Of a stretch of DNA of 64,000 bases, positions 10,701-25,700 are shown piece after piece. This DNA comes from Apostichopus japonicus. Lineage: Eukaryota > Echinodermata > Holothuroidea > Aspidochirotida > Stichopodidae. A program made the translations under genes and the position numbers. How positions within the stretch are numbered: the first letter of the stretch is position 1; each line of letters opens with the position of its first letter. The stretch lies in contig NC_092567.1 of the NCBI RefSeq assembly GCF_037975245.1, forward strand, positions 16,607,876-16,671,875, in the 5' to 3' direction. The notes under the pieces were generated by a model that was given only the letters and a program-made list of their open reading frames with translations, made no database searches and was not told the DNA's origin.

Positions 10701-13700
10701 GAACTATTGCTCATAAAAGCTCCAAGGACAGATGATATGTGGTGAGGATTTCTCAGTTAAGAAAGGAATCTAATGATTTATTCATACAGAACTTTAACAA
10801 TGAGCAGAACAAAGAAAGATGAGGTATGGCAGCACAAGTGAAACATATATAGACTTATTTACTAAAGTATCAGAACTATTGCTCATAAAAGCTCCAAGGA
10901 CAGATGATATGTGGTGAGGATTTCTCAGTTAAGAAAGGAATCTAATGATTTATTCATACAGAACTTTAACAATGAGCAGAACAAAGAAAGATGAGGTATG
11001 GCAGCACAAGTGAAACATATAGACTTATTTACTAAAGTATCAGAACTATTGCTCATAAATGCTCCAAGGACAGATGATATGTGGTGAGGACTTCTCAGCT
11101 AAGACAGGAATCTAATGATTTATTCATACAGAACTTTAACAATGAGCAGAACAAAGAAAGATGAGGTTAGAGCAGCACAAGTGAAACAAATGTAGACTTA
11201 TTTATTGAAGTATCAGAACTGTTGCTCATAAATGTTCCAAGGACTGATGAAATGTGGTGAGGATTTCTCAGTTAAGAAAGGAATCTAATGGTTTATTCGA
11301 ACAGAACTTTAACAATGAACAGAACAAAGAAAGATGAGGTTTGAGCAGCACGAGTGAAACAAATGTTGACATATTTACAAAAGTATCAGAACTGTTGCTC
11401 GTAAATGTTCCAAGGACAGATGAAATGTGGTGAGGGTTTCTATACAGACAGTTTACAATGAGCAGAATAGAGTAAGATGTGATAAAAGAAACTTTGAAGC
11501 ACTCATGCTAGTTCTCCTCACTGAACCAGACAGCCCATTTTGAATTACAGATCTTTGATTCATGAGGCAGCATAACCATTGCCTGGTAGCTAGGATGTTG
11601 AATTAACCCTGAAGAAAACAACACCAAATATCAAATGCTTGAAAAGTCACAGGAGACTTTACGAACAACGTAGAGTTGCTCACTGAGCATGCACAGAAGC
11701 CTCTCATGTGTTGCAGTATTGGTCTGTGAGGCAAAACATGCATTGCCAGGGGTCTTAAAGCAAACGTGAAGAAAACACCACAACAGAGATAAATGCTTGA
11801 CAAGAATAATGTGAGTCCAAGGCGGGCAAAACTGTCTGAGTACTGCATTAAAACTGAAGAAGCAATTCATGAGCAGAACAGAAAAATTCTGAGATAAGTG
11901 TGTGACTTTTTGCTTCATAAATAGAGGGATATTTTACAACCACTATACAATACAAAAGAGGAACGCTTTCATTGCTTAATAATCATTTGTATAATTATTC
12001 CATACTCTTTTAGAAATGTTCCACCCCTGCTATACTTCTAGTTAACATAAGAGTATATTACATTGAACATTGCTGGCATCTCCATTGACGTCCAAGTATG
12101 ATACACTTCGTGGTAGTCTCTGGATATCGTTGACAAGGCTGGTTACATAAATGATAACTAGATAATATCATAACCAGCTGTGATTCAAGACTAAGCAAGA
12201 GATACCTTCACTTACTTTAACTGGTGTTTGAAGTAACAGAGGCTATCAACTCCCTTATTCAAATATCTAAATCATTCCTGGCATGTTGATAATACTTAGC
12301 TTGAATTTCATCTTGATAAATCAAGGCTTCTGGTAGGGAACTAGTCCCTGTGGGATTACTGCTAAGGTCTACGCAGTGCCTAGTATTCGATGAGGTAAGC
12401 CCATGTTGCATGTATACGTTGTGTGCGAGCAGAAGGAACCTTAGATACATGTGCAAATTTCCTGAATGGCATCATCGCATTCCTTGGAAGGAGTGAAGGA
12501 TAGGAGAGGGACAAGGTGGAAAATGGGGGGGGGGGGCTAGGGAGGGTGCAAGGTGAGGAACAGTGATAGAAAGGTGAATAGCAAATGGAATGATTAGACA
12601 TATTTCCTGTAGAACAAAGGAGGTGTCATCAAAACATTAAATAACACAAGCCCTCTAATCTAGAATCAACAGTGAGACCAGCAACATTGGTAATGTCAGA
12701 AATAGTTTGAGTTTAAAACTGAGAAAATAGAAATCAACAGTAATAAAGACTCCCAAGTGAGGATCGACAACGTCAGTTACACTTTGAAGCTGGCTGTTTC
12801 ATCCAGCAGTTCTTACTTAAGTGTACTTAAGTATTCTCAACTTAAGTGTTTCTCAAACTGTTTCAAACCAAGCCAGCATAAATTATATGCTGTTTGCTGT
12901 AAGTGTAATTGTTCACGTCTTTAAAGGTCTTGACCTTGCTTCCCTCCGATATGCAGACACGTATCTCAGTTTATACTGATGTGATTATCTAGGGTACTTG
13001 TCAGCTCTGAAGAGATGATTTAGGTCATCAGGATATAGAGGTCCCCTCCCCTTTCTACAATTGCTTAATATGTACACACCTCGTCATGTGTGTTAGCATG
13101 TTCCTGCTTTTCACAGTTTTATCCTCCCATTCCCCATTCTCTATCATCACCTAACTGATTGCGCTTCTCAGCAAATTTATTAGCATTCCATCCATACCCT
13201 ACCCCCTACCAAACCCCTACCCTGATATCATCTACTTTTTTATTATTCATTTTACTGTGTCTCATGATGCTCAGCAGCAAATTTTTGGAATCCTCTCTCC
13301 TCCCTCCCCTTTTCTTTCTGCATTTTACCTATCTCCTCCCTAGTATTAGGGCATCTATTCCTCCCCCCTCTCCCCTTCATCTACCCTCACCCTCTCCCCC
13401 TACCAACCTTCCCTGTTCTTGGATGAGGTATCTAATCTTTCCATTCCCTTAACCTATCTCCTCCCTATCATTAGGGCATCTTTTCTCCCCCTCTCCCCTT
13501 CATCTACCCTCACCCTCTCCCTCTACCAACCTTCCCTGTTCTTTGATAAGGTATCTAGTCTTTCCGTCCCCTTTACCTTTCTTCTCCCTATTATTAGGGC
13601 ATCTATTCTCCCCCTCTCCCCTTCATCTACTCTCACCTCCTCCCCCTACCTACCTGCCCTGTTCTTGGATAAGGTATCAACTCTTTCTGTCCCCTTTACC

Positions 13701-16700
13701 TATCTTCTCCCTATTATTAGGGCATCTATTCTCCCCCTCTCCCCTTCATCTACCCCTACCCTCTCCCCCTTCCAACCTGCCCTGTTCTTGGATAAGGTAT
13801 CTAATCTTTCCGTTCCCTTAACCTATCTCCTCCTTATCATTAGGGCAAATATTCTTCCCCTCTCCCCTTCATCTACCCCTACCCTCTCCCCCTTCCAACC
13901 TGCCCTGTTCTTGGATAAGGTATCTAATCTTTCTGCTCCCTTAACCTATCTCCTCCCTATCATTATGGCATCTATTCCTCCCCTCTCCCCTTCATCTACC
14001 CTCACCCCATCCCTCTACCTACCTTGGCATCTTCTTCCCTCTGCAAGTCTTCTTGCCGCTGCCTCTCAAGCTCTGCGTTCCTCTTCCTTTCTTTCTCTTT
14101 CGCGGCATCTTGTTTCCGTCTCTCTTCCTGTTCTGCCTCCGCTTGACGTTTCCTCTCTTCTGCCTTTCTTGCTGCCTCCTACCGGCAGAAAAATAAGTAT
14201 TAATCGTCACACGAGGATGTGCTTGAATGTTTCATCCTTAAAACTGTTACATTCATCAACACACTACTTTCACCATGCTAACATCGACTATGGAATGTAT
14301 TCATGGTATTGCGCCACACTACTTGGGTGAACTTGTTCAAAGTTATACCCCAACTCGCAGTCTGCGCTCCAGCACCCAATCATTGCTCTCTATGCACCCT
14401 GTGTCCACTAAATCTAATGGCGAGTGATCTTTCCAGTACTCCTCAACCCTCCTTTGGAATAAACTTCCACTCAACTCAAAGACTGTCGTGTCTGTGGAGA
14501 TGTTCAAAACTGTTTTGAACACACACCTGTTTTCATTGTTACAATTGTTATGTTTACTCTTATTGTATATTGTGTACATATCTTTCACTTTCTTTTGTAC
14601 AGCCCGGCGAGACTTTATTGTAAGTTGCGCTATATAAGAACTGTTTATTATTATGGACATAGGGACAACTTGAGTATAATCAGGATCCATTTGGCATTTT
14701 CTACTTTATTTATACCATCTAAAGTTCAGAGTTACTATGAGGTACAACACTGCTGGCATTTGACTTATGTCAGCTGTAGGCATATACTGCTGTTGGTGTT
14801 GTGGCCGCTTGGATAAAGGCGGTGGCATTTGAAGTGATGAGGCATAACAATCTGGAGGTTCCGAATTCGATACCCGGCTGGGTCATAGTAAGGCGGGTTT
14901 TTCATCCAAGAGCAATCTATGGTTTTCCCATCTGGAATGACTTTCTAAAATTGAAAAGATTCCCAATTTGAGTTAAAATGTTGAATTGGAAGCCACCCGA
15001 TGTAAGTTGTAATCCATAAGCTCTTGCGGTTTTCTCCCACATTTGTGGTCGTTTTAGCGTCGTAAAAATAATTGCTGGTTATTATTACTATTATTTATGC
15101 TTTTCGAAAATTGCATTCAAGAGTAGCTAAACACTACTTGGTGGCATATGTAATCAGGGGTCTTATGGATTTGTTTGGCCAGTAATGGGGGGGAGGCCAT
15201 TCCGGTCATCATTGCTACACTCTATCGTGTGCTAAAAAATCCCAAGGTTTCAATTAAAGTAGCATTGAAGGTTTGATATACATTTGTTTTAACAGTAACA
15301 CTAAAGTTGAATGTAAGAAAGGTCTATGAGGACTTACACTTTAATTTTGAGGTCAATTCGTGACACTGATAAAGTAGGTTGACAAGAAACCCACTCAGTT
15401 TGCAAATGTTTAATACACCAGCCAGCCACGTAGCCAGGAATTTGCAGGGAGCGGGAGGGGAGCACATTTTGCAATTGATATAGGAGAGGGGTCTAAGGGG
15501 AGGGGGTTTCCCCATGCTCACCCCTGGCTACGTCCCTGACACCAGCAAAGATGACAGTACTGAAACAGTTTTCCACTTCAATTTGCAAGTTTTTGGGAAT
15601 TATTAATAATCATCTTGTTTATGATTTTATATTGTAATTGCAATTTGGATTTTAGGCAAAACAAGCTAGAGCGTTTTCACATTTGATACTTTGGACAACC
15701 AATTTTGGTGCTATTGTATGTTAAGCTGCTATCTTTTTACTTTCCTAATGGGGTACCCTAAACTATGTTCTCAACCCATTTTTTGGAAATTCCCGGAAGA
15801 TCTGGCACTAAAACCTCTTCCATCAATAAATGTAACCAACTGAAACTCACATGGTAATGCACTGCCTTGAGTAGCAGTCTCCCATTGCAGTCATTAACTG
15901 TGTTGACTATACGACTAGTCATCGGTAAACAGTGTGTGCAACATGGAGCTATATCCACTATTCTAACTGAGTGCACCAGTCAAATCTCTGAATCAAATGT
16001 AAGTTCCTAATGGGGTACCCTTGGCTTAACCATAAAGAAGCAGTCTGCCATTGCAGCCATTAACTGCTTTGACTATACGACTAGTCAACTTCAAACAGTG
16101 TGTGCAATTTGGGGCTTTCAAGTCAATGCATCTGTCACGTAGGCCAAAACGAGTGTGATATGTATGGTTTACGAATCTCTGAATCAACTAAAAGTTCCTA
16201 ATGGGGTACCCTTAACCATAAAGTAGCAGTCTGCCATTGCAGTCATTAACTGCTTTGACTATATGACTAGTCAACTTCAAACAGTGTGTGCAATATGGGG
16301 CTTTCAAGTCAATGCATCTGTCACGTAGGCCAAAACGAGTGTGATAATTTTATGGGGTTCACAAATCTCTGAATCAAAGTAAGTTCAGGGCTTGAAAGCG
16401 CAGCACTCACAAGCACGTACTAAACACTCTGTGTGAAGTTGCATGGAGTTGTGCTAGAACATTGTTTTATTGTTGTTCCACTCGTGCAAGGTTCTCCAAC
16501 AGAAACATGGTTTAAAAGACACAAGTTAAGGCACTTCACACGGTTTTGTTTGAACTTGAAACAAAAGGAGATGCAAAACGAGCTCTGCTAGTTACGGTGA
16601 TCAACCCAAGGCACTACTGATTTGAGCTGCTACTTCTGGTGATTTCCAGATCTTAGATACTGTAACGGTTGTGTTATGTCTGCTTTGAACTTGAAACAAC

Positions 16701-19700
16701 AGGGATGCAAACGAGCTCTCCTATTAACGGTGTTCAACCCATGGCACTACTGATTTGAGCTGCTACTTCTGGTGATTTCCACATCTTAGATACTGTCATG
16801 GTTGTGTTATGTCTGCTTTGAACTTGAAACAACAGGGATGCAAAACGAGCTCTCCTATTAACGGTGATCAACCCATGGCACTACTGATTTAAGCTGCTAC
16901 TTTTGGTGATTTCCAGATCTTAGATACTGTCACGGTTGTGTTATGTCTGCTCTGAACTTGAAACAACAGGGATGCAAACGAGCTCTCCTAGTTTCGGTGA
17001 TCAACCCAAGGCACTACTAATTTGAGCTAATTACTTCTGGAGATTTCCACATCTTAGATACTGTTATGGTTGTGTGATGTCTGCTTTCTTACTGTCACTC
17101 TTAAAGCTGAGTCAAACCCTGCGTAAGAGAGTGTGCCTCATGTTTATTCAGTGTGTGAGTTCATGCCCTCTGTTTGGTCGTTCCTTCATGTGGCATGGAG
17201 AGATCGGGGAGCTCACTTGCGTTCTAGATCTGCATAGGGTCAGTTGTGTGACTGGATACTTTATATGATACATGTTACTTGTGCCAGGGTGTGGCAGCCA
17301 GTGCAACCCATGCCGATACTGTGTGACCTTTGATTGTCACAGGATTTGGGCTATAGGAGTAAAGGATACTAAAGAGGTACGTTTTAACTATTGCGGTTTA
17401 TGGAGTTTTAAATGTGTAATTGTAGAAACTATTTGAGTTGCGTCTTTGATGTTTGCGTTGCATTTTCTTGTCTTTATGTGCTACTTGTATGTTTTGTGCT
17501 GCTTGCTATTTACTGATTATTTTGTGATATATTTGTACGTTAATAGAGAATTTATATATATATTTTTTGTAGTTTTCACGGATTGAATAGATGACATTAT
17601 CCAGTAGAAGCCTTAGTGTCCTCAGTCTCGTCTAAATCTCTGCACCACGGCTACAATTGTTTCTTTAGTAAGAACTTCTTTTATAATCTTAATGGAACAG
17701 GTTCTAGGAAGTCATAATCTAGGAGTGGCAATTTTTACCTCTTGTTTTCGTCTGGCTGCTTCTTCCTCCTCCTCTCTTTGTCTCTGCTCCTCTTCCTCTT
17801 GTCTTAACCTCTCAGAGTCATCCTCCTGCAAGTAAACAAATAAGAACCATCTCTCTTTTATATCACCCACCTCAGAAACATTCACAAAGGTCCATAATAA
17901 ATTAATGATTAAAGTGGCTCGACATCTGTTACTCCTCGAATTATTCAACTTCAAAAGGTTTAGTTGGACTGAGGGCTTGGCCATACCGCAGAGCTTCATA
18001 TGAGACATATAACAGCATTCTCTCACGTTACTTTAGTGTGAAATCTTCGTCCCTATTTTTGATACCTAGATTTATACAAAAATCCAGAGCTACAAGAAAA
18101 AAAAACAAGTGGGAGGAAAAGACAAAATTTATCTTGATGGCACCCACTTCGACTAAATTTTCTAGAAAACAATATGTTATTAATGATGCATATTACGTAT
18201 ATTATCTATGTTATCATTATTACTCACATATATATATATATATATATATACATATATAGAATTGAAATCGTAATGAGTTGGAAAATCAAGAACAGTGAAA
18301 AAACTGCCAGCCTCCACCGGGGTTCGAACCCTGGCCTCCCGCTTTATATGCGGACACCACTAGGCTATGGATGCTGATTGTATGTCCAGAGGTTCGAAAC
18401 CGGTAAGGTAGGTCGTAATTCCACTGTAGACATTTGTCACCTGTATCAAGCAGTACTATATAGTTGTTTTGGTGACATATTTTTGCCTTACTCTAGAGAT
18501 CAAACATGATGCTAACCAACTCGATATATAGACATTATATACGTTATATATGCTATATACAGTACACTATATATACATTATATACATTATTATATTAAGA
18601 CTAACAGATACACCATTTGACATTCTGTACATAGCTAGCTATGAGAAGATCAAGATCACACACCAGTAGCCTGGAGGTCTGATCATTGAACCATCAGCAC
18701 ATTGACTTCATCTTTACGACCTCATGGAGGAATAAGAACATTCACAAGAAGGACACAAGAGGGATGTCAAATATTTCACTGAATCTGATCCATCAACTGA
18801 TGTATATTTAATTTATATCACTTGGTAACTACACTGCTTGATATAAACATGTGGGCTATATACAGTATATAGTAGAGATGAAAGCTAGTGTCCTTTGATG
18901 GTTTCTGCCCAACTGAAGTAACTATTAATCATTTCAGAGGAACAGAGAAAGAAAATGATTTCAGGGATGAGTAAGGGGGGGGGGGGGATTTACAGAACCA
19001 TGTGAATCATGAGGAGGGCAGTAAACAGTTAATAATCTTTACTGCTGACACCAACAAAGTAAGATACTGTTCTTTATGGTGCGTCATGGGGTTAACAATG
19101 CTATCAAATGGCTGTATCATATTGTCATCTTGTGTGGTAAACTATTTAAGTGACAAGAGCTGTTCTATGAGCATTTACTTTAGTGAAGTGGGCTAGTAGG
19201 TTCTGTGGTAGGTACTCAGCTAAGGTCATGGACAGGCATGTGGCCTGTAGGGGAGGAAACTTACTTCATATGAAAGCAAAAGTTAAGGTGTTTACTAATC
19301 AATACAAAGTCATTAGTTCCATGCGATTGCAATAATCGGGGTTGCCAGATTTTTCTATGACACCCCGCCAAACTGGGTGAATAAATGCCAAATTTATATG
19401 CAATTCATGGCATTTCTTAGATGAACATAAGGGAGTGAAACATGGTCAAAAATTAAATCCAACATTTTCACAGCCAAGTTGGACTGAACATCATGAAGTG
19501 GTTGAACTTGATTTTTTTGAAAGGAAATTAAACAATTTCAGCTACAATTTCTCTTAAATGGTTGGCCATGAAAAAAAAAATTTATAAAAAAAAGGCCAAA
19601 CTGTTGTGTGGCCAGCACTTAATTTTCCTCCAGCCAAATTTAAGAAGAAAATGCAAAATTTGTCATGTTTGGCATTTACAATGCCAAAGTGGCAACGCTG

Positions 19701-22700
19701 GTACTACAATCAGCTTAAAATAGACGATATAAGTTACATCACGAACAAAGAATGCCAGGTTACAACATTATTTGTAACAATCACTTTCGACATTATTGAA
19801 AGAATAACTGGTCACCTCCTTGTGACAACATTAACATATGTAGACAAAATGGCAACTCCCTGACAAAGTGTTTTTAAGCCCGGTATCATGCACAAGGAGC
19901 AAGACTTTCCTGACTTATTTCAGGTCACATTCCAACTAATTGAGAGTGATTCCACGGTAATTGCTAATTTTCTGGAATCTGTTCATATCAAATTTACTGG
20001 GATTCCATAGACCTGCTCAGATGGAATTTGACTTTTCACTATTAAACATTACTTTACCATTTGAGAGGTCATTTTTATTGGTCCCAGCTTTACGGATGTT
20101 GACAGCAAGATCTTTCATGCCTTTGTAGAGGTTCGCATACAAAGAGTCAGTCAATGGAGGAGGTTTCAACCAGAGAGAAAACAATTCTTGGATGTCGCAC
20201 ATATAGTAACAAAAATTGAGAATATCAGTACACATGGACAACATTCGGCTTTCCGGCATACCGTAAATACGGGCAAAACTGATCTGAAACAAGTTTGTAT
20301 TTAACTGGGAGTTTTCCCTTATTAACACAATAGTCCGTAATTCCAACTTTATGACACTGGTACAAAGCTAATGGGATAAACCATTTAACTACCAGCCATA
20401 TCTTAAACCAACCGTGGAATCACTTGTTCGTCATCCTTTCTTAATTCATGTAAAACTACTGATAATTATATTTAGCGTGATATATGCAAAGGTTATAATT
20501 GTCTATAGTTATTCCTTCCTCAAGGCTAATGGGATAAACCATTTAACTACCGGCCGTGTCTTAAACCAACCGTGGAATCACTGGTTAGTCATTCTTTCTT
20601 ACATCATGTAAAACTACTGATAACTATAAATATATAGTGCGATATATGCAAAGGTTATAATTGTCTACGGTTATTCCTTCCTCAAGGCTAATGGGATAAA
20701 CCATTGAACTACCAGCCGTGTCTTAAACCAACCGTGGAATCACTTGTTCGTCATTCTTTCTTACATCATGTAAAACTACTGATAACTATATATAGTGCGA
20801 TATATGCAAAGGTTATAATTGTCTACGGTTATTCCTTCCTCAAGGCTAATGGGATAAACCATTCAACTACCAGCCATGTCTTAAACCAACCGTGGAATCA
20901 CTGGTTAGTCATTCTTTCTTACATCATGTAAAACTACTACTACTATAGTGCGATATATGCAAAGGTAATAATTGTCTACGGTTATTCCTTCCTCGAGCTG
21001 ACCGGTCTAGCAACGTCCATCGTTCTTTCTTCCTTCGTGTAAACTACCATAAATAACTACTTACAGTGCCAAATGTGGTAAGCTCATAACTTATTGTCTT
21101 TGGCTATTCCTTCCTCTGGCAGAACGGTCTCACTAGCGTTGTTTAAACACAATGTTCATTCATTCATATCCATTGTTTCAAATATTTCAGAGCCAGGCTG
21201 TTGAATCGTTACTTGCACTAAATTGATACACATCTTATCCCCGCAGACACTTTTCTGTAATTTACCACCATGTAACTATTTCAAGTATCGGATTTGATTC
21301 TAAGTTGAAATGATTCACAACTGAAATCAAACTAAAATTCAAGTTCATTTCAGTGACCTGTTTCTGTTGTACTAGTGTTGACACTATTTAATGCACTCAC
21401 TACAGCAGCGGCCAATAGGACTGAGATATCCATCCCGCCCGCTGTGTCACACTCACTGCAGAGTTGCTGCTCTAGTTTTTTTCTTTTCAAAACCAGAGCA
21501 AGAATGTTCCTGTGATAAATCAAACTTTTATAGCAGATGATGGGAAGTGAGCACGGAAGACGGATATTTTTTACACTAAATATTGGGTAGGTACTTCCGT
21601 GTTCAACTACCGAGTACCAGCCTCTGTTACTCCGGTGTTTAAGCTACGTTTATACAGACACACAGGTATCAGTGATGAAGGGTATTTTCAGGCAGCTTGT
21701 TCGCTGGTGTGGTTTCTAGCTAAATACAGGCGAGTAGCCAGGAATTTGCCAAGGGAGGGGCGAAAATGTAGGCAAGCTATCAGAGCTGTAGATAGGGCCT
21801 TGCAAACTATCTAAGTGTAGCGCCACCGTGGTTGGCGCGAAGCGTACAAGAAAAAATTTGCTGAAAATGCCTCCTAGATAGCTGGAAATGGCACTTCCCA
21901 TTTGGCATTTTCTCTTTTGAAATTACTAGCCATATCATAAAAACATTAAAAAAAAATGTTAAAAACATGCTCAAAGGGGCGGCTGCCCCCTTCGCCCGCC
22001 CCCCCCCTTGGCTACGCGCCTGGCTAAATACACAAACATGGTGTCTAAATAGATCTGTAAGGCTGGAATTAGTCTCCGTTACATTTTCCAATCTTAATGG
22101 ACTGTTAGATTTAAACATTAATTTAGAAACAAAATCTGACCCATGCCATATGTAGGTCAAAAGATTAATTAAACTTCATTTAATCAAATTTCTGTTTGCC
22201 AAATTTATATCTAGATTATAATATTAGACCATAAATCGCTTGGTATTAAATCTGTGTAAAAGTAAGTTGGCCTGACGTTTCGATCCTTACAGGATCTTCT
22301 TCAAAGGCTAGCCTTTTTAGCCTTTGAAGAAGATCCTGCTAGGATCGACACGTCAGGCTAACTTACTTTTACACACTCTCCTACACAGGCTCTTTAGTGG
22401 ATAAGCAGTTTGCCAACAGTTTTATGTTATTTTGGACTTAAATCTAATGTTGAATCATCAATCAACTGTAAGGACATCTCTAGTTATTAAGCTATTTTTA
22501 CATATTCATGATTGGTGGAATATAATTATGCATGTGTACTACCAAATATCTTAAAGACTAGCAAGTCGATATCCTATGTGGTATGTACAACATGCCAGGG
22601 ACCAGGAGGTGGGAGGGCAGGCTACCGGCTGGTGGTACATACATGCTATGCAACTTCAAGAGAGTTCAGTTACAAATGTCAATGATAGCAAGAAATAAAC

Positions 22701-25700
22701 TGTGAATGCATCCAACATTCCCTTGGAACATAACATAACAGAGGAAGCATCAGCTTTCCTTTCAGTTTACCAAGCGCAACAAACATTATAAACAAAATAG
22801 GAGGGTTTACAACAATATCGTAATAGTGGTTAATGCCGGTGCCTTCCAATCATAAGGTCCCAGTTTGAGTCACTCTAAGATGTATGTCGTCCACTTACCG
22901 AGTTGTTGACAATTGATAATTCATAACCATGGACGTTAAATATGAATCTAAGAGACTGACTTCAGTCAGCTTGCGGCTTTGATAAGCCAATGAGGCTTCT
23001 TCAAGAGTTCCTGCTTGCAGGAGGATCTTAAATACATACATACATAGCTTTTGTCCTCTCTGCTGATGACAATGTGTGCATTCCCCTCACTGACAAATAA
23101 ACAATAGCCTTTTCTCATCAACATCAAATTAATCTTTAATATACGATCGTTAACCTACATCAATTTGAATGATCCTAAACAAGCCTTTGATGACCACATT
23201 ACATTACTAACAGCATGAAGTGTATATTCCCACAATTCGTTCCTTTTTACATTTTTGTACACCCTACAGGCATCTGATCCGGTGTTTTTTGTCTTCGCTT
23301 TTGTAATCACTGTGTTAGTTTCAGATTTGCTCCATTATTGAGTGCTATGAATTTAATTAAACCAAAAGTTGACTCCAAAGCAAGGCGGAAAATAGAAAGC
23401 CACAGTAAGCAACAGCTTTACCTCTTTTTCATTACTCATGGTACCATATCAACCCATCCAGTTGCAGTGCATTGTGGGTACTTTGAACATTCTTTCTCAC
23501 TACACACAATTTAACAACCTTACATGAAAACCTACAATCTTTGACATGGAAAAAGATTATTGACTTTTATTATGTTGTATCTGGTCATATTTGACTGTGA
23601 GGACATTTGAGATCAGTATCTATGAGATAGTGTGGGGACACGCACATTTCTGGGGGGGGGGGGGAGGGGGAGTTATTTTAAAGTTGATGCTACTTTCAAT
23701 AAGAAAAAGAAATTTGAAGTCTTGTCTTATCTCTCCTGACATTAGATCAAATTATCATTAGCTTTGATTCAACTCACAATGAGTAAATTTTAATACCTAA
23801 GGTGCTTGTTACAGCCCAGACATCTCGTATCACAAACTGCCATCTCTGAAGTAGGTCAGAACGTCACATTGATTTATAACTTTGATGGAGTGACCAAACA
23901 CTATCAGTAAGAGCCCATTGGATAAACGATCACTTCCGCTAATTATTAGCTATTAATAGTATAGGATTGACCACGACCCAGCCTGCTCGATGACAGAACC
24001 AACTTGGTCAAAGTTTTACATGACTTCTGTCTCTCTCTCTCGAGAGAGAGAGAGAGAGATGGCTGCACTATCATACGCTGTATCTATCAATCTGGGGGGG
24101 GGGAGGCCTTAGCAACGGAGGTACTACACTGAAATGCAACACCAAGTAAATCAAATCACCTCAAGAATTTAGTCCAGCGACTACTCTGTCTTCAGATGCC
24201 TGTCACAGAGTATATCAGATGATGTATGTCACAGACTTATCATGGTAAATGTATAGTGAAGCATAGGCTGGAGAAGACTACAATACTCACACTGGTGTAC
24301 TACAGCATGTTATATGTATGTCTATAGTGAAGCAGAGGCTGGAGTAGACTACAATACTCACACTGGTGTACTACAGCATTTTATATGTATGTCTATAGTG
24401 GACTACTGCATATATAAATCACTACCAAGGAGTAGTACACTAGCACATGCTCATGGCCAAAGTGTTACAATATTTAGCCTACTTTATGCATGTCAACTTC
24501 ACACCAGTTTCTTTATGCAGCTTAAGCAATAACTAGGTGCAGTTTATTCACAGTGTAGTAATAACGGACCATGTTGACAATAGTGTTTAGAACTGAGAGA
24601 TTTTTTGTGATAGATAAATCAACAACTTCTTTGTTTTATGTTAAGCTTAGCAAAATGGATAATAACAAACATACAGAACAGCTTGAAATGATAAATGATG
24701 AGGGTCTGGATACAAGAGTCTATTAAACGTAGTGAGCATAACATTGGATGAGAATAACCAAATGATAGATTCGCATAAAATTCCTAACTACACTCTAGAG
24801 GGCAGTACAGTAGATATGACTTCAACAGAACTGTAGAGCATAGGTCAAAGTTCAAATTTAAGAGATTACAGGCTCTAAAAAACAGAAGGGCAACACCATT
24901 AATTGGCTTGAATAAAATATAACTGAATTAAAACACTCCAGAGGAAGCTAGATACAGTCATGACAGTCAATCAAAATAATCTGGGAAACGATCATTTGGT
25001 TGTGTTTTGAAAATGACAACAAAGAACTGCTCATTGGTACTTGAGGAGATGTTATTACAAGACAGACATAAAATTGTCCCACTAAACCTGAGCTGTAACT
25101 ACCGTTACTGAAACTATTGCACTGGAAAAGTGACTTAAATTAAGTATATTCAAAGGGGACACAGCCTATGCAGTGGGATATACAGTCATATGACCAACAA
25201 ATAAGAAACTATATACATGTGAATGGTGATTAGGGATCATAGAGCTCGACCAATCATACAACAGTACTAGCAACCAGCTTCATAGGATTTTAGAAGACTC
25301 TCAGTTGAAACTACTGTATATACAAGTTAATGGTGATTAGGGATCACAGAGCTAGACCAATCATACAACAGTATAGCAACCAGCTTTGTAGGACTTAAGA
25401 AATGATCCGGTGAAACTATATACAAGTGATCAGAGAGCTAGACCAATCACACGACAGTATAGCAACCTGCTTCATAGAACTTTAGAAGATGATCAGGTGA
25501 ACCATCTGACATTTTTAACTAGTGCAAATGGGTCATTCAGGTAAATGCCTCCTGTGTGGGGGGGGGGGGGGAATTAGCGATTCGCGAGAAGATACCAAGG
25601 ATTAAATCAGTCTGTACAACAGGAACCAAACGATTGGAGAAGACGCATCGCCAACAGAGCCGTTATTCATTGTACTGGTATAATAACGCAAATACCAACA

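Noticed and set aside
13419-14330. 303-codon plus-strand ORF rich in Leu, Ser and Pro
   Set aside because: It arises from the 123-bp (41-codon) tandem array and runs antisense through troponin I exon 7; no domain or plausible gene structure.
19350-19700. Possible MITE with GGTTGCCAG/GTGGCAACGCTG ends
   Set aside because: The ends pair only partly and no flanking duplication was found.
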